A DNA stretch of 64,000 bases from CANKJK01 sp964400405 (GCA_964400405.1 CAYNUO010000006.1:1-64000); one strand, 5' to 3'; counted from the first letter of the stretch, positions 26,897-36,568 are shown. Notes: generated by a model not told the origin, from the letters alone. Translations and numbers: made by a program.

Positions 26897-27982
26897 ATGT
26901 TCGAGCGCCGCCTGTACCGTCACATCGACTGGGCCATGGTGAGCGCGCTCGTGCTGCTCTGCCTCATCGGCCTGGCGATGATCTACAGCGCGACCGGCGG
27001 GCCGACGCGCGTGTACACGACGCAGATCTACGGCATCCTGCTCGGGCTGGTGGCCTTCGGGCTGTGCCTCAGCGTCGACTACCGGTCCCTCGCGGACAAG
27101 TCGCACTGGGTGTACTTCGGCGTGCTCGCGCTGCTCGTCTACGTGCTGCTCTTCGGAGCCGTACGTGGTGGCTCGCGACGCTGGATCGACCTGCAGTTCT
27201 TCAATCTGCAGCCGTCGGAGTTCGCGAAGGCGGCGCTCGCGCTGATGCTCGCCAAGCACTTCGGCGAGGGCCGTCGCGGGCCCGCGATGCGGACCGACCT
27301 CCTGATCGGCGGGGCGATCACGCTCGTGCCGCTGCTCATCATCGCGCGCCAGCCGGATCTCGGCACCGCGGTCACGCTCGTGCCGGTGTTCTTCGCCGTC
27401 GCCTACCTCGCCGGCATGCCGCTGCGGATCTTCGGCATCCTCGCGATCGCCGGCGTGCTCATGGCCCCCGTGGCCTGGAAGTTCGCGCTGCAGGACTATC
27501 AGAAGGAGCGTATTTCGACGTTCCTCAACCCGGAACAGGACGCCAAGGGCGCGGGCTACCAGCAGATCCAGGCCCGCATCACCGTAGGCTCCGGCGGGTT
27601 GTGGGGCAAGGGTTTCACCAAGGGCACGCAGGGGCAGCTGCGGTTCCTGCCCGTGGCACACAATGACTTCATCTTCTCGGTGCTGGCCGAGGAGCACGGG
27701 TTCGCGGGCGTCCTGGTGGCGCTGGGGTTGTATCTGTTCGTCATAGTGCGAGGTATCGAGGCGGCACGGCTGGCGAAGGACCAGCTGGGCGCCTATCTGG
27801 TGCTGGGGGTGCTCGCGGCCTTCAGCTTCCAGGTGATCTACAACATCACGATGTCGGCCGGCCTCGTGCCGGTGAAGGGTTTGACGCTGCCGCTGATGAG
27901 CTACGGCGGATCCTCCATGATTGCCACGCTGGCGGGATTCGGCCTGATTCTCAACGTGCGGATGCGCCGGTTTACCAACTAG
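26897..27982 (+). CDS. rodA: Peptidoglycan glycosyltransferase RodA (SEDS family)
   Basis: 361 residues with about ten membrane helices. SEDS features are visible: the segment around LQPSEFAKAALALMLAKHF, the large periplasmic loop containing KGFTKGTQGQLRFLPVAHNDFIF with the catalytic-type Asp region, and the C-terminal PLMSYGGSSMIATLAGFGLIL. RodA polymerises glycan strands from lipid II together with PBP2, encoded immediately upstream. A strong GC hairpin follows the stop. Confidence 0.97.
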   Translation: MFERRLYRHIDWAMVSALVLLCLIGLAMIYSATGGPTRVYTTQIYGILLGLVAFGLCLSVDYRSLADKSHWVYFGVLALLVYVLLFGAVRGGSRRWIDLQFFNLQPSEFAKAALALMLAKHFGEGRRGPAMRTDLLIGGAITLVPLLIIARQPDLGTAVTLVPVFFAVAYLAGMPLRIFGILAIAGVLMAPVAWKFALQDYQKERISTFLNPEQDAKGAGYQQIQARITVGSGGLWGKGFTKGTQGQLRFLPVAHNDFIFSVLAEEHGFAGVLVALGLYLFVIVRGIEAARLAKDQLGAYLVLGVLAAFSFQVIYNITMSAGLVPVKGLTLPLMSYGGSSMIATLAGFGLILNVRMRRFTN

Positions 27983-27983
27983 C

Positions 27984-28002
27984 CGCCCGGGATTCCCGGG
28001 CG
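27984..28002 (+). terminator. GC-rich hairpin after rodA
   Basis: CGCCCGGGA and TCCCGGGCG form a near-perfect inverted repeat directly after the rodA stop. There is no U-tract, so it may be an RNA 3'-end stabiliser or partial terminator before rng, rather than a full intrinsic terminator. Confidence 0.4.
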
Positions 28003-28138
28003 CATTGACGCAGGTGGCGCCGCGCGCCGCCGGTCGCACGTTCTTCCGCGCATGGCCCGGCCATGACCGCGGCCCGCTCTGACCAGCGGACGGAACGGCG
28101 CCCCGTGCGGACGCGGGTCACCGCTGGAGTGTCGGGCA

Positions 28139-29734
28139 ATGAACAAGGAGATGATCATCTCCTCCACCCCCCACGAGACGCGCGTCGCGATTCTCGAGGA
28201 CGACCACGTCGCCGAAGTCTTCATCGAGCGCGAACGCCATCGCGGCGTCGTCGGCAATCTCTACAAGGGCCGCGTGTCGAAAGTGCTGCCGGGCATGCAG
28301 TGCGCCTTCGTGGACCTGGGCCTGGAGCGCGACGGCTTCCTCTACGTCGCGGACGTGGTCGACGCCGCGGAACAGTTCGCCGGCTTCGAGACGGACGACG
28401 AGGATGGTCCGGGCGGCGGGAGTCAGGGCGGAACGGCCCAGGCGGGGGGCGGCCAGGGTGGCCGCCAGGCCGGCCGTGGCGGTCCGCGCCGCGACAAGCA
28501 GAGTGCGCCCGAGGTCAAGATCGAGGACCTCGTCAAAGAGGGGCAGGAGATCATCGTGCAGGTGGCCAAGGAGCCGCTCGGCACGAAGGGTGCGCGGCTG
28601 ACGTCCCATGCGACGATGCCCGGCCGATTCCTGGTCTTCATGCCGACCGTCAACCATGTCGGCGTCTCGCGCAAGATCGAAAGCCGCGAGGAGCGCAGCC
28701 GGCTGCGCGGTATCGTCCGGGAGTTCCGCGAGCAGCACGGATTCCAGGGCGGGCTGATCATCCGCACGGCCGCCGGCGGCAAACCCAAAGAGGACATCGT
28801 CGCGGACCTGATGTACTTCCACCAGACGTGGACGGGCATCAAGGAGAAGGCGGACTCCTCGCGCGCGCCCGCCGTCGTCTATCGCGAGCAGAGCCTCGTC
28901 GCGAAGCTGCTGCGCGACCTGCTGACCGAGGACTACTCGGCCATCCACATCGATGACGCCTCCGAGCACCGCCGCATCGTGGAGCTGGTGGAGCGCATCA
29001 TGCCGGCGCTCGCCCCGCGCGTGAAGCTCTACGAGAAGGACTTCCCGATCTTCGAGGAGTACGGCGTCCAGAGCGAGATCGACAAGGCGCTGCGCAGCAA
29101 GGTGTGGCTGAAGTCCGGCGGCTCCATCGTCATCAACCAGACGGAAGCGCTGGTTGCGATCGACGTGAACACGGGCCGCTACGTCGGCAAGAAGACCACC
29201 GGCCGCCTCGAGGACACGATCCTCAAGACGAACCTCGAAGCTGCCAAGGAGATCGTGCGGCAGATCCGGCTCCGGGACCTCGGCGGCATCGTCGTCTGTG
29301 ACTTCATCGACATGGACGAGAAGAAGAACCGGCAGAAGGTGTTCCAGATCGTCGAGCAGGAGCTGCGCCGCGATCGGTCACCGTCGAAGGCGCTGCAGGT
29401 CTCCGACTTCGGACTCGTGATCATCACGCGCAAGCGCGTCAAGCAGAGTCTTGAGCGCGTGCTGACCGACCCGTGTCCGTACTGTGCCGGCGCCGCCGTC
29501 ATCAAGTCCAGCACGACGATCTGCTACGACATCCTGACCGAGGTGCGGAAGATCGGCAGCGACCTCGAAGGGCAGAGCCTGGTGCTGCGTGTGAACCCCG
29601 ACATCGCGCGCGCGCTCAGGGACGAAGAGCGCGTCGTGATGAAGGAGATCCGCCAGGCGGTCGGACGCGACGTGACCGTCCGGCCCGATTCGTTCCTGCA
29701 CCACGAGCAGTTCGACGTGATGGCGCTCGGGTAA
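28139..29734 (+). CDS. rng: Ribonuclease G (RNase E/G family)
   Basis: 531 residues. An N-terminal S1 domain (NLYKGRVSKVLPGMQCAFVDLG) is interrupted or followed at about residues 84-125 by an acidic then glycine/glutamine/arginine-rich low-complexity stretch not seen in E. coli RNase G. The catalytic region has ALVAIDVNTGRYVGKK and GGIVVCDFIDMDEKKNR with the Mg-binding aspartates. A Zn-link type CPYC motif lies in DPCPYCAGAA near residue 446. It cleaves single-stranded rRNA precursors and mRNAs. Its position after the mre genes recalls the mreBCD-rng order in enterobacteria. The ATG at 28139 follows GGAG at suitable distance. Confidence 0.95.
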   Translation: MNKEMIISSTPHETRVAILEDDHVAEVFIERERHRGVVGNLYKGRVSKVLPGMQCAFVDLGLERDGFLYVADVVDAAEQFAGFETDDEDGPGGGSQGGTAQAGGGQGGRQAGRGGPRRDKQSAPEVKIEDLVKEGQEIIVQVAKEPLGTKGARLTSHATMPGRFLVFMPTVNHVGVSRKIESREERSRLRGIVREFREQHGFQGGLIIRTAAGGKPKEDIVADLMYFHQTWTGIKEKADSSRAPAVVYREQSLVAKLLRDLLTEDYSAIHIDDASEHRRIVELVERIMPALAPRVKLYEKDFPIFEEYGVQSEIDKALRSKVWLKSGGSIVINQTEALVAIDVNTGRYVGKKTTGRLEDTILKTNLEAAKEIVRQIRLRDLGGIVVCDFIDMDEKKNRQKVFQIVEQELRRDRSPSKALQVSDFGLVIITRKRVKQSLERVLTDPCPYCAGAAVIKSSTTICYDILTEVRKIGSDLEGQSLVLRVNPDIARALRDEERVVMKEIRQAVGRDVTVRPDSFLHHEQFDVMALG

Positions 29735-29740
29735 CACGCC

Positions 29741-30520
29741 ATGACCGTAGGCGTCCTCGACTCGGGCGTCGGCGGGCTCTCCGTCCTTCGCGAGATCAGG
29801 CGGACGCTGCCCGGCGAGCACGTGCTGTATGTCGCGGACTCCGCCCATGCGCCCTACGGCGACCGCGACGCCGCGTTCATCGACCGGCGCGTGGGCGCCA
29901 TCGCCGACTTTCTCGTGGCCCGCGGCGCGAAGGCGATCGTGGTCGCCTGCAACACGGCAACCGGCATCGCCGTCGACAACCTGCGTCAGCGGCTCTCGCT
30001 GCCGGTCGTCGCGATCGAGCCTGCCGTGAAGCCCGCGGCCCTGCGGACCTACACCGGTCGCATCGGCGTGCTCGCCACGAGCCGGACGCTGGACAGCGAT
30101 CGCTTCAAGGGGCTCGTGACGACGCATGCCTCCGGCGTGGACGTGCTGGAGCAGGCCTGCCCGGAACTGGTCGAGCGCGTGGAGGCCGGTGACTTCGACG
30201 GGCCCGAGACACGCCGCCTCGTGACGGCGTACGTCGCCCCGCTCCGCGAAGCCGGCGTCGACGTGTTGGTGCTCGGCTGCACCCACTTCCCGTTTCTGGC
30301 GCCCGTGATCCGCGAGGTGGCCGGCCCCGGCGTGACCATCATCGACCCGGCGGCAGCCGTGGCGCGGGAACTGGCGCGGCGGCTCGACCAGGCGGGGCTG
30401 TCAGCCGCACAGGCGCAGGGCGACGAGACGTTCCTGACGACGGGGAACCCTGCCGCCGTGGCGCCGGTTATCGCCCACGTCTGGGGGCAGCCGGTCGACG
30501 TCAACCACGTCGAGATCTGA
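29741..30520 (+). CDS. murI: Glutamate racemase MurI
   Basis: 259 residues. Standard motifs: DSGVGGLSVLREI at the N-terminus, VACNTATG with the first catalytic Cys near residue 70, and GCTHFPFL with the second catalytic Cys near residue 181. It makes D-glutamate for peptidoglycan. It lies seven bases after rng, so wall synthesis and rng are probably co-transcribed. Start ATG 29741. Confidence 0.97.
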   Translation: MTVGVLDSGVGGLSVLREIRRTLPGEHVLYVADSAHAPYGDRDAAFIDRRVGAIADFLVARGAKAIVVACNTATGIAVDNLRQRLSLPVVAIEPAVKPAALRTYTGRIGVLATSRTLDSDRFKGLVTTHASGVDVLEQACPELVERVEAGDFDGPETRRLVTAYVAPLREAGVDVLVLGCTHFPFLAPVIREVAGPGVTIIDPAAAVARELARRLDQAGLSAAQAQGDETFLTTGNPAAVAPVIAHVWGQPVDVNHVEI

Positions 30521-30770
30521 CGCCGCAGCCCGCGCCGCCGCGACCGTATTTGGGGGGATTGACCGCGGCGGGCAAGACAACATGCAACCATTCAAGCTTC
30601 GCTCCCGGTGATACCTTCTCGCCGGTTTGCGGTGAATCCACACAACGCGCCCAGTGATTGGTGGACGGCCGGCCGAAACGTGGATTCGTCCTGGAAACCG
30701 GTTGTTGCAGTGAGCAACTTCGCGGACTATTGCGCGCCTTGCGTCAACTGATGTCCAACGGGAGGGGTCG
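30521..30770. other. Intergenic region between murI and the TonB receptor gene
   Basis: 250 bases without a supported gene. An inverted repeat CCGCCGCG (30535-30542) / CGCGGCGG (30564-30571) with a 21-base loop lies just after murI and may end its transcript. Further on is a short inverted repeat GTTGC-AGTGA-GCAAC (30704-30718), then the strong GGGAGGGG ribosome-binding site before 30771. Confidence 0.6.
30704..30718 (+). promoter_or_regulatory. Small inverted repeat upstream of the TonB receptor (possible operator)
   Basis: GTTGC and GCAAC flank AGTGA about 53 bases before the start codon. A poor promoter pair (TTGCAG, 17 bases, TATTGC) overlaps it. This is a weak candidate only. Confidence 0.2.
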
Positions 30771-33770
30771 ATGAAGAGGTTTGTGCTTGTTGCCGCCGTG
30801 TTCTGCGGCGTGCTCGCAATTGTTGCCGGTCCGGCGTCCGCGCAGAGCACCACGAGCGGCACGATTGCCGGAATCGTGAAAGACACGACAGGGGCCGTGC
30901 TTCCTGGTGTCACGGTGGAGGCGGCCAGCCCCGCGTTGATCGAAAAAGTCAGGTCTGCCGTCAGCGACGAACAGGGGAACTACAAGATCACGGATCTGCG
31001 ACCGGGAACCTATACCGTGACATTCACGCTGACCGGCTTCAGCACGTTCAAGCGTGACGGCCTGGAACTGAGCGCGGGCTTCACGGCGAATATCAGCCCG
31101 GCCATGGCGGTGGGCTCGATGGAAGAAACCATCACGGTTTCCGGTGCCACGCCAGTCGTCGACGTCCAGAACGTCCGCAGCCAGAACGTCATCAGCGCGA
31201 AGCTGATGAGCGAGGTGCCGACCTCCCGCAACTTCATGGGCATGGTGGCGCTCACGCTCGGCGCGACGGGTGGCGGCGGCTTCAGCGGTCCCAACGGCCA
31301 GCGTGACGTCGGCGGCAACAACGGCGAGGGCACCAGCGCCCCCGCCATTCATGGTTCCCGCGCGGATGGTGTGTTCAATATCGAAGGCATGAAGGCACAG
31401 TCGCTCTCGGGCGATGGCACGAGCCGCCGCTTCCACCGAAACGAGCTCGCCATTGAGGAGACCGTGCTCGAGACGGGCGGCCAGTCGGCCGAAACGGAGA
31501 CGGGTGGCGTCTCGGCGAACATCATCCTGCGCGAAGGCGGCAACGCCTTCCGGGGCCTGGTCGATGGTGACTACACGGGCCGCAAGCTCCAGGGCAGCAA
31601 CCTTTCGGATGCGCTGCGCGATCGAGGCTTGACCTCGCAGAACCACACCAAGTTCGTCTATTCATACGGTGGCTCGATCGGCGGTCCGCTCAAGCGGGAC
31701 AAGGTCTGGTTCAATACCTCGTTCCGCGCCTGGGGCAACCAGGAGGAACTGGCCGGCCTCTACTACAACAAGCCGCAACTGCAGGGCACGCGCTTCTTCG
31801 AGGCCGACACCACCAGGCCTGGGTTCGCCGAGGCATGGGTCAAGGATTCCACGTCGCGCGTGGCGTGGCAGGCGACCAAGAACCAGAAGGTGTCGGGCAT
31901 CTTCACGTTCCAGCGTTCGTGCGGCTGCAACAACGGCCTGAGCGCCACGCGCGCGCCAGAGACCACCGTCGACTTCCAGATCGGGCCCGGTCTGCTCGAC
32001 CAGGTGAACTGGAAGTACACCCGCACCAACCGGCTGCTCTTCGAAGCGGGCTTCGCGTCCCGGCACGGCGGCGTCAACAACCTCCGTCAGCCGGAGACCG
32101 ACCGGACGTACGTCAGCTACATCGAACTCGCCACCGGCCTGAACTACAACAACAGCTTCATCCAGCCCAGCACGGGCGGAATCGGCTACCTCGGCCGCTC
32201 GGACCAGTACAACACGGCAGGCGCGGTGAGCTACGTGACCGGGTCGCACGCGCTGAAGGTGGGCTGGCAGACGATGATGGGGAAGAACCCGTCAGCAGCT
32301 GACGGCAACGACCCGCCCGTCCAGTACACGTTGCGGAACGGCGTCCCCCAGTCGGTGACGCTCATGGCGACGCCGGTGCAGTTCTTCACGCACGTGGGGC
32401 TGCTGTCCGGCCTCTTCGCGCAGGACCAGTGGACCCTCAGCCGGCTGACCTTGAACCTCGGCGTCCGCTTCGACCACCTGCGGTCGTTCAACCCGGCCAC
32501 CACCCGCCCCGCGGGCGTCTTCCTCGGCGAGCTGAAGTTCAACAAGGTCGACAACGTACCGAACTGGAACGACATCGACCCCCGCGTCGGTGCGGCCTAC
32601 GACCTGTTCGGCAACGGCAAGACGGCCATCAAGGCGTCCATGGGCCGGTACGTCATCTCGGAAGCGACGGCCATTTCGAACAACCTGAACCCGTCGGCCC
32701 GAATGGCGATCACGGCCACGCGGACATGGAGTGACGCGAACGGCAACTTCGTCCCGGACTGTGTGCTGACCAACAACGCCGCCAACGGCGAGTGCGGTCC
32801 ACAGTCGGCCAGCACCTTCGGCACGCCGGTCTTCACCTTCGGCTACGCGCCGGACTTCCTTGAGGGGCGGGGCGTGCGGCCGTACAACTGGCAGTCGTCC
32901 GCCAGCGTGCAGCAGGAACTGGGCAAGGGAATGGGCCTGACGGTCGGCTACTTCAGGACCTCCTACGGCAACATCACGGTGACGGACAACCTGGCGCTGA
33001 CCTCTGCCGACTTCGACCCGTTCTGCATCACGGCGCCGACGGACACTCGGCTCGGCACCATCAGCGGCACGCAGGTCTGTGGCCTCTACGACATCAAGCC
33101 GTCCAAGTTCGGCCAGGTGAACAACCAGGTCCGCGTGGACGACGACCGCAGCGAGGTGTTCAACGGCGTCGACCTTGCGTTCCGGTCCCGCTTCGGGAAC
33201 GGCGGCCTCCTCAACGTGGGCGGCAGCATCGGTAAGACGCACGTCAACAACTGCAGCGTCATCGACAGCCCGAGCCTGCCCAACGCCGGGCTCGGCAGCG
33301 CCACCCTCGACAAGTTCTGCGAGTTCGACAATCGCCAGGACCAGTTCAAGCTCAACGTCAGCTACCCGCTGATGTGGGGCATCCAGGTCGCCGGCATCTA
33401 CCAGAACATCCCGGGGACGGCCCGGCTTGCGAATCTGGTCGTGCCGAACGCCTCAATTGCATCGTCGCTGGGCCGTAACCTCGGCTCGTGCGGCGCGGCG
33501 GCCACGTGCACCGGCACACTGACGGTGGCGCTCTTTGCTCCTCAGGACGAGCGTGAGAAGCGGGCGAGCCAGGCGGATGTTCGGTTCAGCAAGACGATGA
33601 AGCTGAATGCCACGGCGCGCGTCCGCGTCGGGTTCGATATCTACAACCTGCTGAACTCGAACGATGTCATCGCCATGAACAACACCTACTCCGCGACCAC
33701 CACGTGGCTGCGGCCGTCCAACGTACTGGCCTCGCGGCTGTACAAGTTCAACGCGCGGTTCGATTTCTAG
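30771..33770 (+). CDS. Oar-like TonB-dependent receptor with carboxypeptidase-regulatory-like domain
   Basis: 999 residues. A clear signal peptide ends in GPASA-Q near residue 25. Residues 28-110 form a carboxypeptidase-regulatory-like domain (GTIAGIVKDTTGAVLPGVTV, YTVTFTLTGF). A plug domain at about 120-230 is followed by a large beta-barrel ending in aromatic RLYKFNARFDF. This architecture is the Oar-like group abundant in Acidobacteriota and Myxococcota. It should import a large or scarce substrate across the outer membrane using TonB; a TonB gene lies at 36640. The ThuA and PQQ genes directly downstream hint at a sugar- or alcohol-related ligand, but this is only context. The ATG is preceded by GGGAGGGG. 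Confidence 0.95.
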   Translation: MKRFVLVAAVFCGVLAIVAGPASAQSTTSGTIAGIVKDTTGAVLPGVTVEAASPALIEKVRSAVSDEQGNYKITDLRPGTYTVTFTLTGFSTFKRDGLELSAGFTANISPAMAVGSMEETITVSGATPVVDVQNVRSQNVISAKLMSEVPTSRNFMGMVALTLGATGGGGFSGPNGQRDVGGNNGEGTSAPAIHGSRADGVFNIEGMKAQSLSGDGTSRRFHRNELAIEETVLETGGQSAETETGGVSANIILREGGNAFRGLVDGDYTGRKLQGSNLSDALRDRGLTSQNHTKFVYSYGGSIGGPLKRDKVWFNTSFRAWGNQEELAGLYYNKPQLQGTRFFEADTTRPGFAEAWVKDSTSRVAWQATKNQKVSGIFTFQRSCGCNNGLSATRAPETTVDFQIGPGLLDQVNWKYTRTNRLLFEAGFASRHGGVNNLRQPETDRTYVSYIELATGLNYNNSFIQPSTGGIGYLGRSDQYNTAGAVSYVTGSHALKVGWQTMMGKNPSAADGNDPPVQYTLRNGVPQSVTLMATPVQFFTHVGLLSGLFAQDQWTLSRLTLNLGVRFDHLRSFNPATTRPAGVFLGELKFNKVDNVPNWNDIDPRVGAAYDLFGNGKTAIKASMGRYVISEATAISNNLNPSARMAITATRTWSDANGNFVPDCVLTNNAANGECGPQSASTFGTPVFTFGYAPDFLEGRGVRPYNWQSSASVQQELGKGMGLTVGYFRTSYGNITVTDNLALTSADFDPFCITAPTDTRLGTISGTQVCGLYDIKPSKFGQVNNQVRVDDDRSEVFNGVDLAFRSRFGNGGLLNVGGSIGKTHVNNCSVIDSPSLPNAGLGSATLDKFCEFDNRQDQFKLNVSYPLMWGIQVAGIYQNIPGTARLANLVVPNASIASSLGRNLGSCGAAATCTGTLTVALFAPQDEREKRASQADVRFSKTMKLNATARVRVGFDIYNLLNSNDVIAMNNTYSATTTWLRPSNVLASRLYKFNARFDF

Positions 33771-33786
33771 TTCGTCTCACGGGGCT

Positions 33787-33805
33787 CGTGGCGCAGGTTG
33801 CCACG
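33787..33805 (+). terminator. Hairpin after the TonB receptor gene
   Basis: CGTGGC and GCCACG pair around a 7-base loop 17 bases after the stop. No U-run follows, so it is a weak terminator candidate. Confidence 0.3.
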
Positions 33806-33879
33806 GGTCCCGCGTTCCGTCCGGGAGGCTCTTTCATTGGCCTGTCCCTCGCCGCCTCCCGGCGCCCGTCGGTGACCAC

Positions 33880-34812
33880 ATGACGCATCACACGTTCACA
33901 CCTCCAGGCGGACGCCGGGTTCTTCGGGCTGTCGCGTCCGGAGCAGCTCTGCTGGCAGTCACGGCTGCGCTGGCCGGCGTCGGCGCCCGCTCCGTGACTG
34001 CGGCCACCCCGAAGCGCGTGTTGCTGCTCACGCACAACACGTTCTACAACCACAGCAACCTCGAAGCGATCGAGGCGGTGCTGCCGGAGTGGGGCAAGAC
34101 GGCCGGCTTCATGGTGACCTCGCTCGAGGGCTACAAGCAGACGGTCTCCTGCTCGGTGCAGAAGCCCTGCCCGCCGGATGTCGCCGACCTGTCGATGGTG
34201 ACGGGGAAGTACCTGAAGCAGTTCGACGCCATCGTCGCGAGCACGAACGGTGAGCTGCCGTTCACCGACGAGGGGAAGCAGGCGCTTGTGGACTTCGTCC
34301 GCAAGGATGGCAAGGGCATCGTGTTCCTCCACCAGTCGATGGTGACCCTGTTCGGTTTCAAGCCGTGGGGCGAGTTGCTGGGGGCGTACGGACCGTCGGT
34401 GCTCTTCGACGGCACCAACACGGCGAAGCGTCCAGCCGTGATGAAGGTCGAGAACCGCAAGCATCCGGCGACGCGCGGCCTTCCGGAGCACTGGACGCTC
34501 GACGACGAGTTCTATCAGTTCACGAAGACGGTCGGCGTGCCCGGGCCGACGAAGGTGCCTGCGCCGCTGGCATTCGACCGCCGGAACGTGCACGTGCTGG
34601 TCAGCTTCGACTCCGAGCGGACGGACTTCACCGGAGCGCCCGCAGGCTGGGAGAAGGGCGGTGACTACCCGCAGGTCTGGTATCAGACCCCCGGCAAGGG
34701 GCGGACCTTCTACACGGCGATCGGGCACCGGGAGGATCTGTGGCGGAGCGACTCGGTCTACCGCGAGTTCATGACCGGCGCCATCCGCTGGGCGCTGCGG
34801 CTGGAGAAGTAA
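33880..34812 (+). CDS. Exported ThuA-domain protein
   Basis: 310 residues. A basic N-terminus and hydrophobic helix (about 15-36, ending VTAAT) indicate export. The rest is a ThuA-like class I glutamine-amidotransferase-fold domain: RVLLLTHNTFYNHSN, FDAIVASTNGELPFTDEG, GIVFLHQS and FYTAIGHREDLWRSD. ThuA proteins are linked to trehalose and related sugar metabolism, and many exported relatives occur in planctomycetes and acidobacteria with unknown reactions. It sits between an Oar-like receptor and a PQQ dehydrogenase, only five bases before the latter. Confidence 0.85.
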   Translation: MTHHTFTPPGGRRVLRAVASGAALLAVTAALAGVGARSVTAATPKRVLLLTHNTFYNHSNLEAIEAVLPEWGKTAGFMVTSLEGYKQTVSCSVQKPCPPDVADLSMVTGKYLKQFDAIVASTNGELPFTDEGKQALVDFVRKDGKGIVFLHQSMVTLFGFKPWGELLGAYGPSVLFDGTNTAKRPAVMKVENRKHPATRGLPEHWTLDDEFYQFTKTVGVPGPTKVPAPLAFDRRNVHVLVSFDSERTDFTGAPAGWEKGGDYPQVWYQTPGKGRTFYTAIGHREDLWRSDSVYREFMTGAIRWALRLEK

Positions 34813-34817
34813 GAGAC

Positions 34818-36566
34818 ATGAGATACGCAGCTCTCACGCTCGGCGCCTCGGCGCTGGCCATGGCGGTTCTGCAGGCGCAGGGCGGTGGGCGGATCGCCCA
34901 GGTCGACTGGCCGCTGCACAACCTGAATCTGCACAACACGCGATACGCGGCGCTCGATCAGATCACCGCCTCGAACGCCTCGAAGCTCGCGCTCGCGTGG
35001 ACGTTCGAGACGGCGAAACCGGACAGTCTTGGCGCGGCCACGCCCGTGGTCGTGAACGGCGTCATGTACACGAACGCCGGGTCGAAGCTGTTCGCGGTGA
35101 ACGCCGCAACCGGTAAGGCGGTGTGGACCTACGAACTGCCCGTCGCCTTTGGCGGCGGCCGCCGCGGCCCGGCCTACGGCGATGGCCGGATCTACGCGGT
35201 CGGCCAGCGCTACATGTACGCCGTCGATGCGAAGACGGGGAAGGCCGTCGAGTCGTTCGGCGACAAGGGCATGCTCAGCGTGGCGAACAAGGCGCTCGAG
35301 TTCAAGTACCCGGGGAAGTACAAGGCAGACCTCGACCCGGTCTCGATCGGCTATTCGATCGTCTCCGCGCCGACCTACGCGAACGGCATGGTCATCCTCG
35401 GGCTGGCGAGCGCCGAGATGATGATCCGCGGCGGTCTGGTCGTCGCGATGGACGGCGCGACGGGTGCCGTGAAGTGGGCCTTCAACACGATTCCGCAGGG
35501 CCCGCAGGATGACGGCTGGGAGATCGTGAAGGACACCTGGGGCGGTGGCGCCAGGGTCGGCGGCGGCATCTGGACCCAGCCGGCCGTCGACGTCGAGGCC
35601 AACCTGTTGTACGTGAACGTGTCGAACCCGACGCCGGCCTACGACGGCGCGGTGCGGAAGGGCGCGAATCTCTTCACCGATTCGATCGTGGCGCTGCGTC
35701 TGGACACGGGGCGGCTCGCCTGGTACTTCCAGACCATCCATCACGACATCTGGGACTACGAGACGGTGACGGGGCCGGTGCTCTTCGAGACCATCGTGCG
35801 GGGCGAGCGCGTCAAGGCGCTGGCGACCTTCGGGAAGACCTGCTATGGCTACATCCTGAACCGGCTCACCGGCGCGCCGCTCAACCCGATCGTCGAAACC
35901 GTCGTGCCGCAGACGACCGATGTCCCCGGCGAGCAGCCGTGGCCGACGCAGCCGATCCCGTACACGGCCAGGGGCGTCCCGCAGACGCCCTTCTGCATGA
36001 CCTATCCCGTGGTCAGTGACCCGGAACTTGCGAAGCGGGTCCGCCCGATCTTTCATCCCTACCTGATGAAGGAGTACGTCATCACGGCGCCGAGCAATCA
36101 GGGTGGCGGCAACTGGGGCTCGCCGTCCTTCAGCCCTCGCACGGGACTGGTGTACGTGACCGGCAGAAACGAGGCGCACTCCCTGAAGCCGCAGCCGGTC
36201 GGCAGCACGATGGCGGACAACCCGGGGCCGGACAACATCCGGCACCCGGATGTCGCCGGACCGCGCGGTCCGACCGGCGTCACCCCGAGCATGAGCGTCG
36301 GTGCCTACAACCCGGGCACGGGGGAACTGGTGTGGCACACGGAGCTGCCGGGCACGACCAACTCCGGCAACCTCGTGACCGCCGGTGACGTGGTGTTCCA
36401 GGCCGTCGGGGATCTGTTTGCGCTCGACGCGCGCACCGGCAAGGAAGTCTTCCGGTATGCGAGCAAGCTGCGGATGGGTGCGAGCCCGATGACCTATCAG
36501 GTCAAGGGCAAGCAGTACGTCGCCGTGGTCACCGGCAACGCCATCCTCGCGTTCGGCCTGAAGTAG
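34818..36566 (+). CDS. PQQ-dependent dehydrogenase, periplasmic, without haem domain
   Basis: About 582 residues from ATG 34818. A short signal-like N-terminus is followed by repeated beta-propeller blades with the tryptophan-docking pattern, for example KLFAVNAATGKAVWTYEL and LVVAMDGATGAVKWAFN. TIHHDIWDYETVTGPVLFE is the segment holding the likely catalytic Asp of PQQ alcohol/glucose dehydrogenases, and the last blades contain GNLVTAGDVVFQAVGDLFALDARTG-type sequence. No CxxCH haem motif is present, so electrons must pass to a separate cytochrome or quinone. The substrate is probably an alcohol or sugar. It forms a unit with the ThuA-domain gene. Confidence 0.9.
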   Translation: MRYAALTLGASALAMAVLQAQGGGRIAQVDWPLHNLNLHNTRYAALDQITASNASKLALAWTFETAKPDSLGAATPVVVNGVMYTNAGSKLFAVNAATGKAVWTYELPVAFGGGRRGPAYGDGRIYAVGQRYMYAVDAKTGKAVESFGDKGMLSVANKALEFKYPGKYKADLDPVSIGYSIVSAPTYANGMVILGLASAEMMIRGGLVVAMDGATGAVKWAFNTIPQGPQDDGWEIVKDTWGGGARVGGGIWTQPAVDVEANLLYVNVSNPTPAYDGAVRKGANLFTDSIVALRLDTGRLAWYFQTIHHDIWDYETVTGPVLFETIVRGERVKALATFGKTCYGYILNRLTGAPLNPIVETVVPQTTDVPGEQPWPTQPIPYTARGVPQTPFCMTYPVVSDPELAKRVRPIFHPYLMKEYVITAPSNQGGGNWGSPSFSPRTGLVYVTGRNEAHSLKPQPVGSTMADNPGPDNIRHPDVAGPRGPTGVTPSMSVGAYNPGTGELVWHTELPGTTNSGNLVTAGDVVFQAVGDLFALDARTGKEVFRYASKLRMGASPMTYQVKGKQYVAVVTGNAILAFGLK

Positions 36567-36568
36567 GC

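Noticed and set aside
24742..26898. Long minus-strand open frame opposite PBP2
   Set aside because: The plus strand carries a complete PBP2 with all catalytic motifs; the antisense frame has no recognisable protein character.
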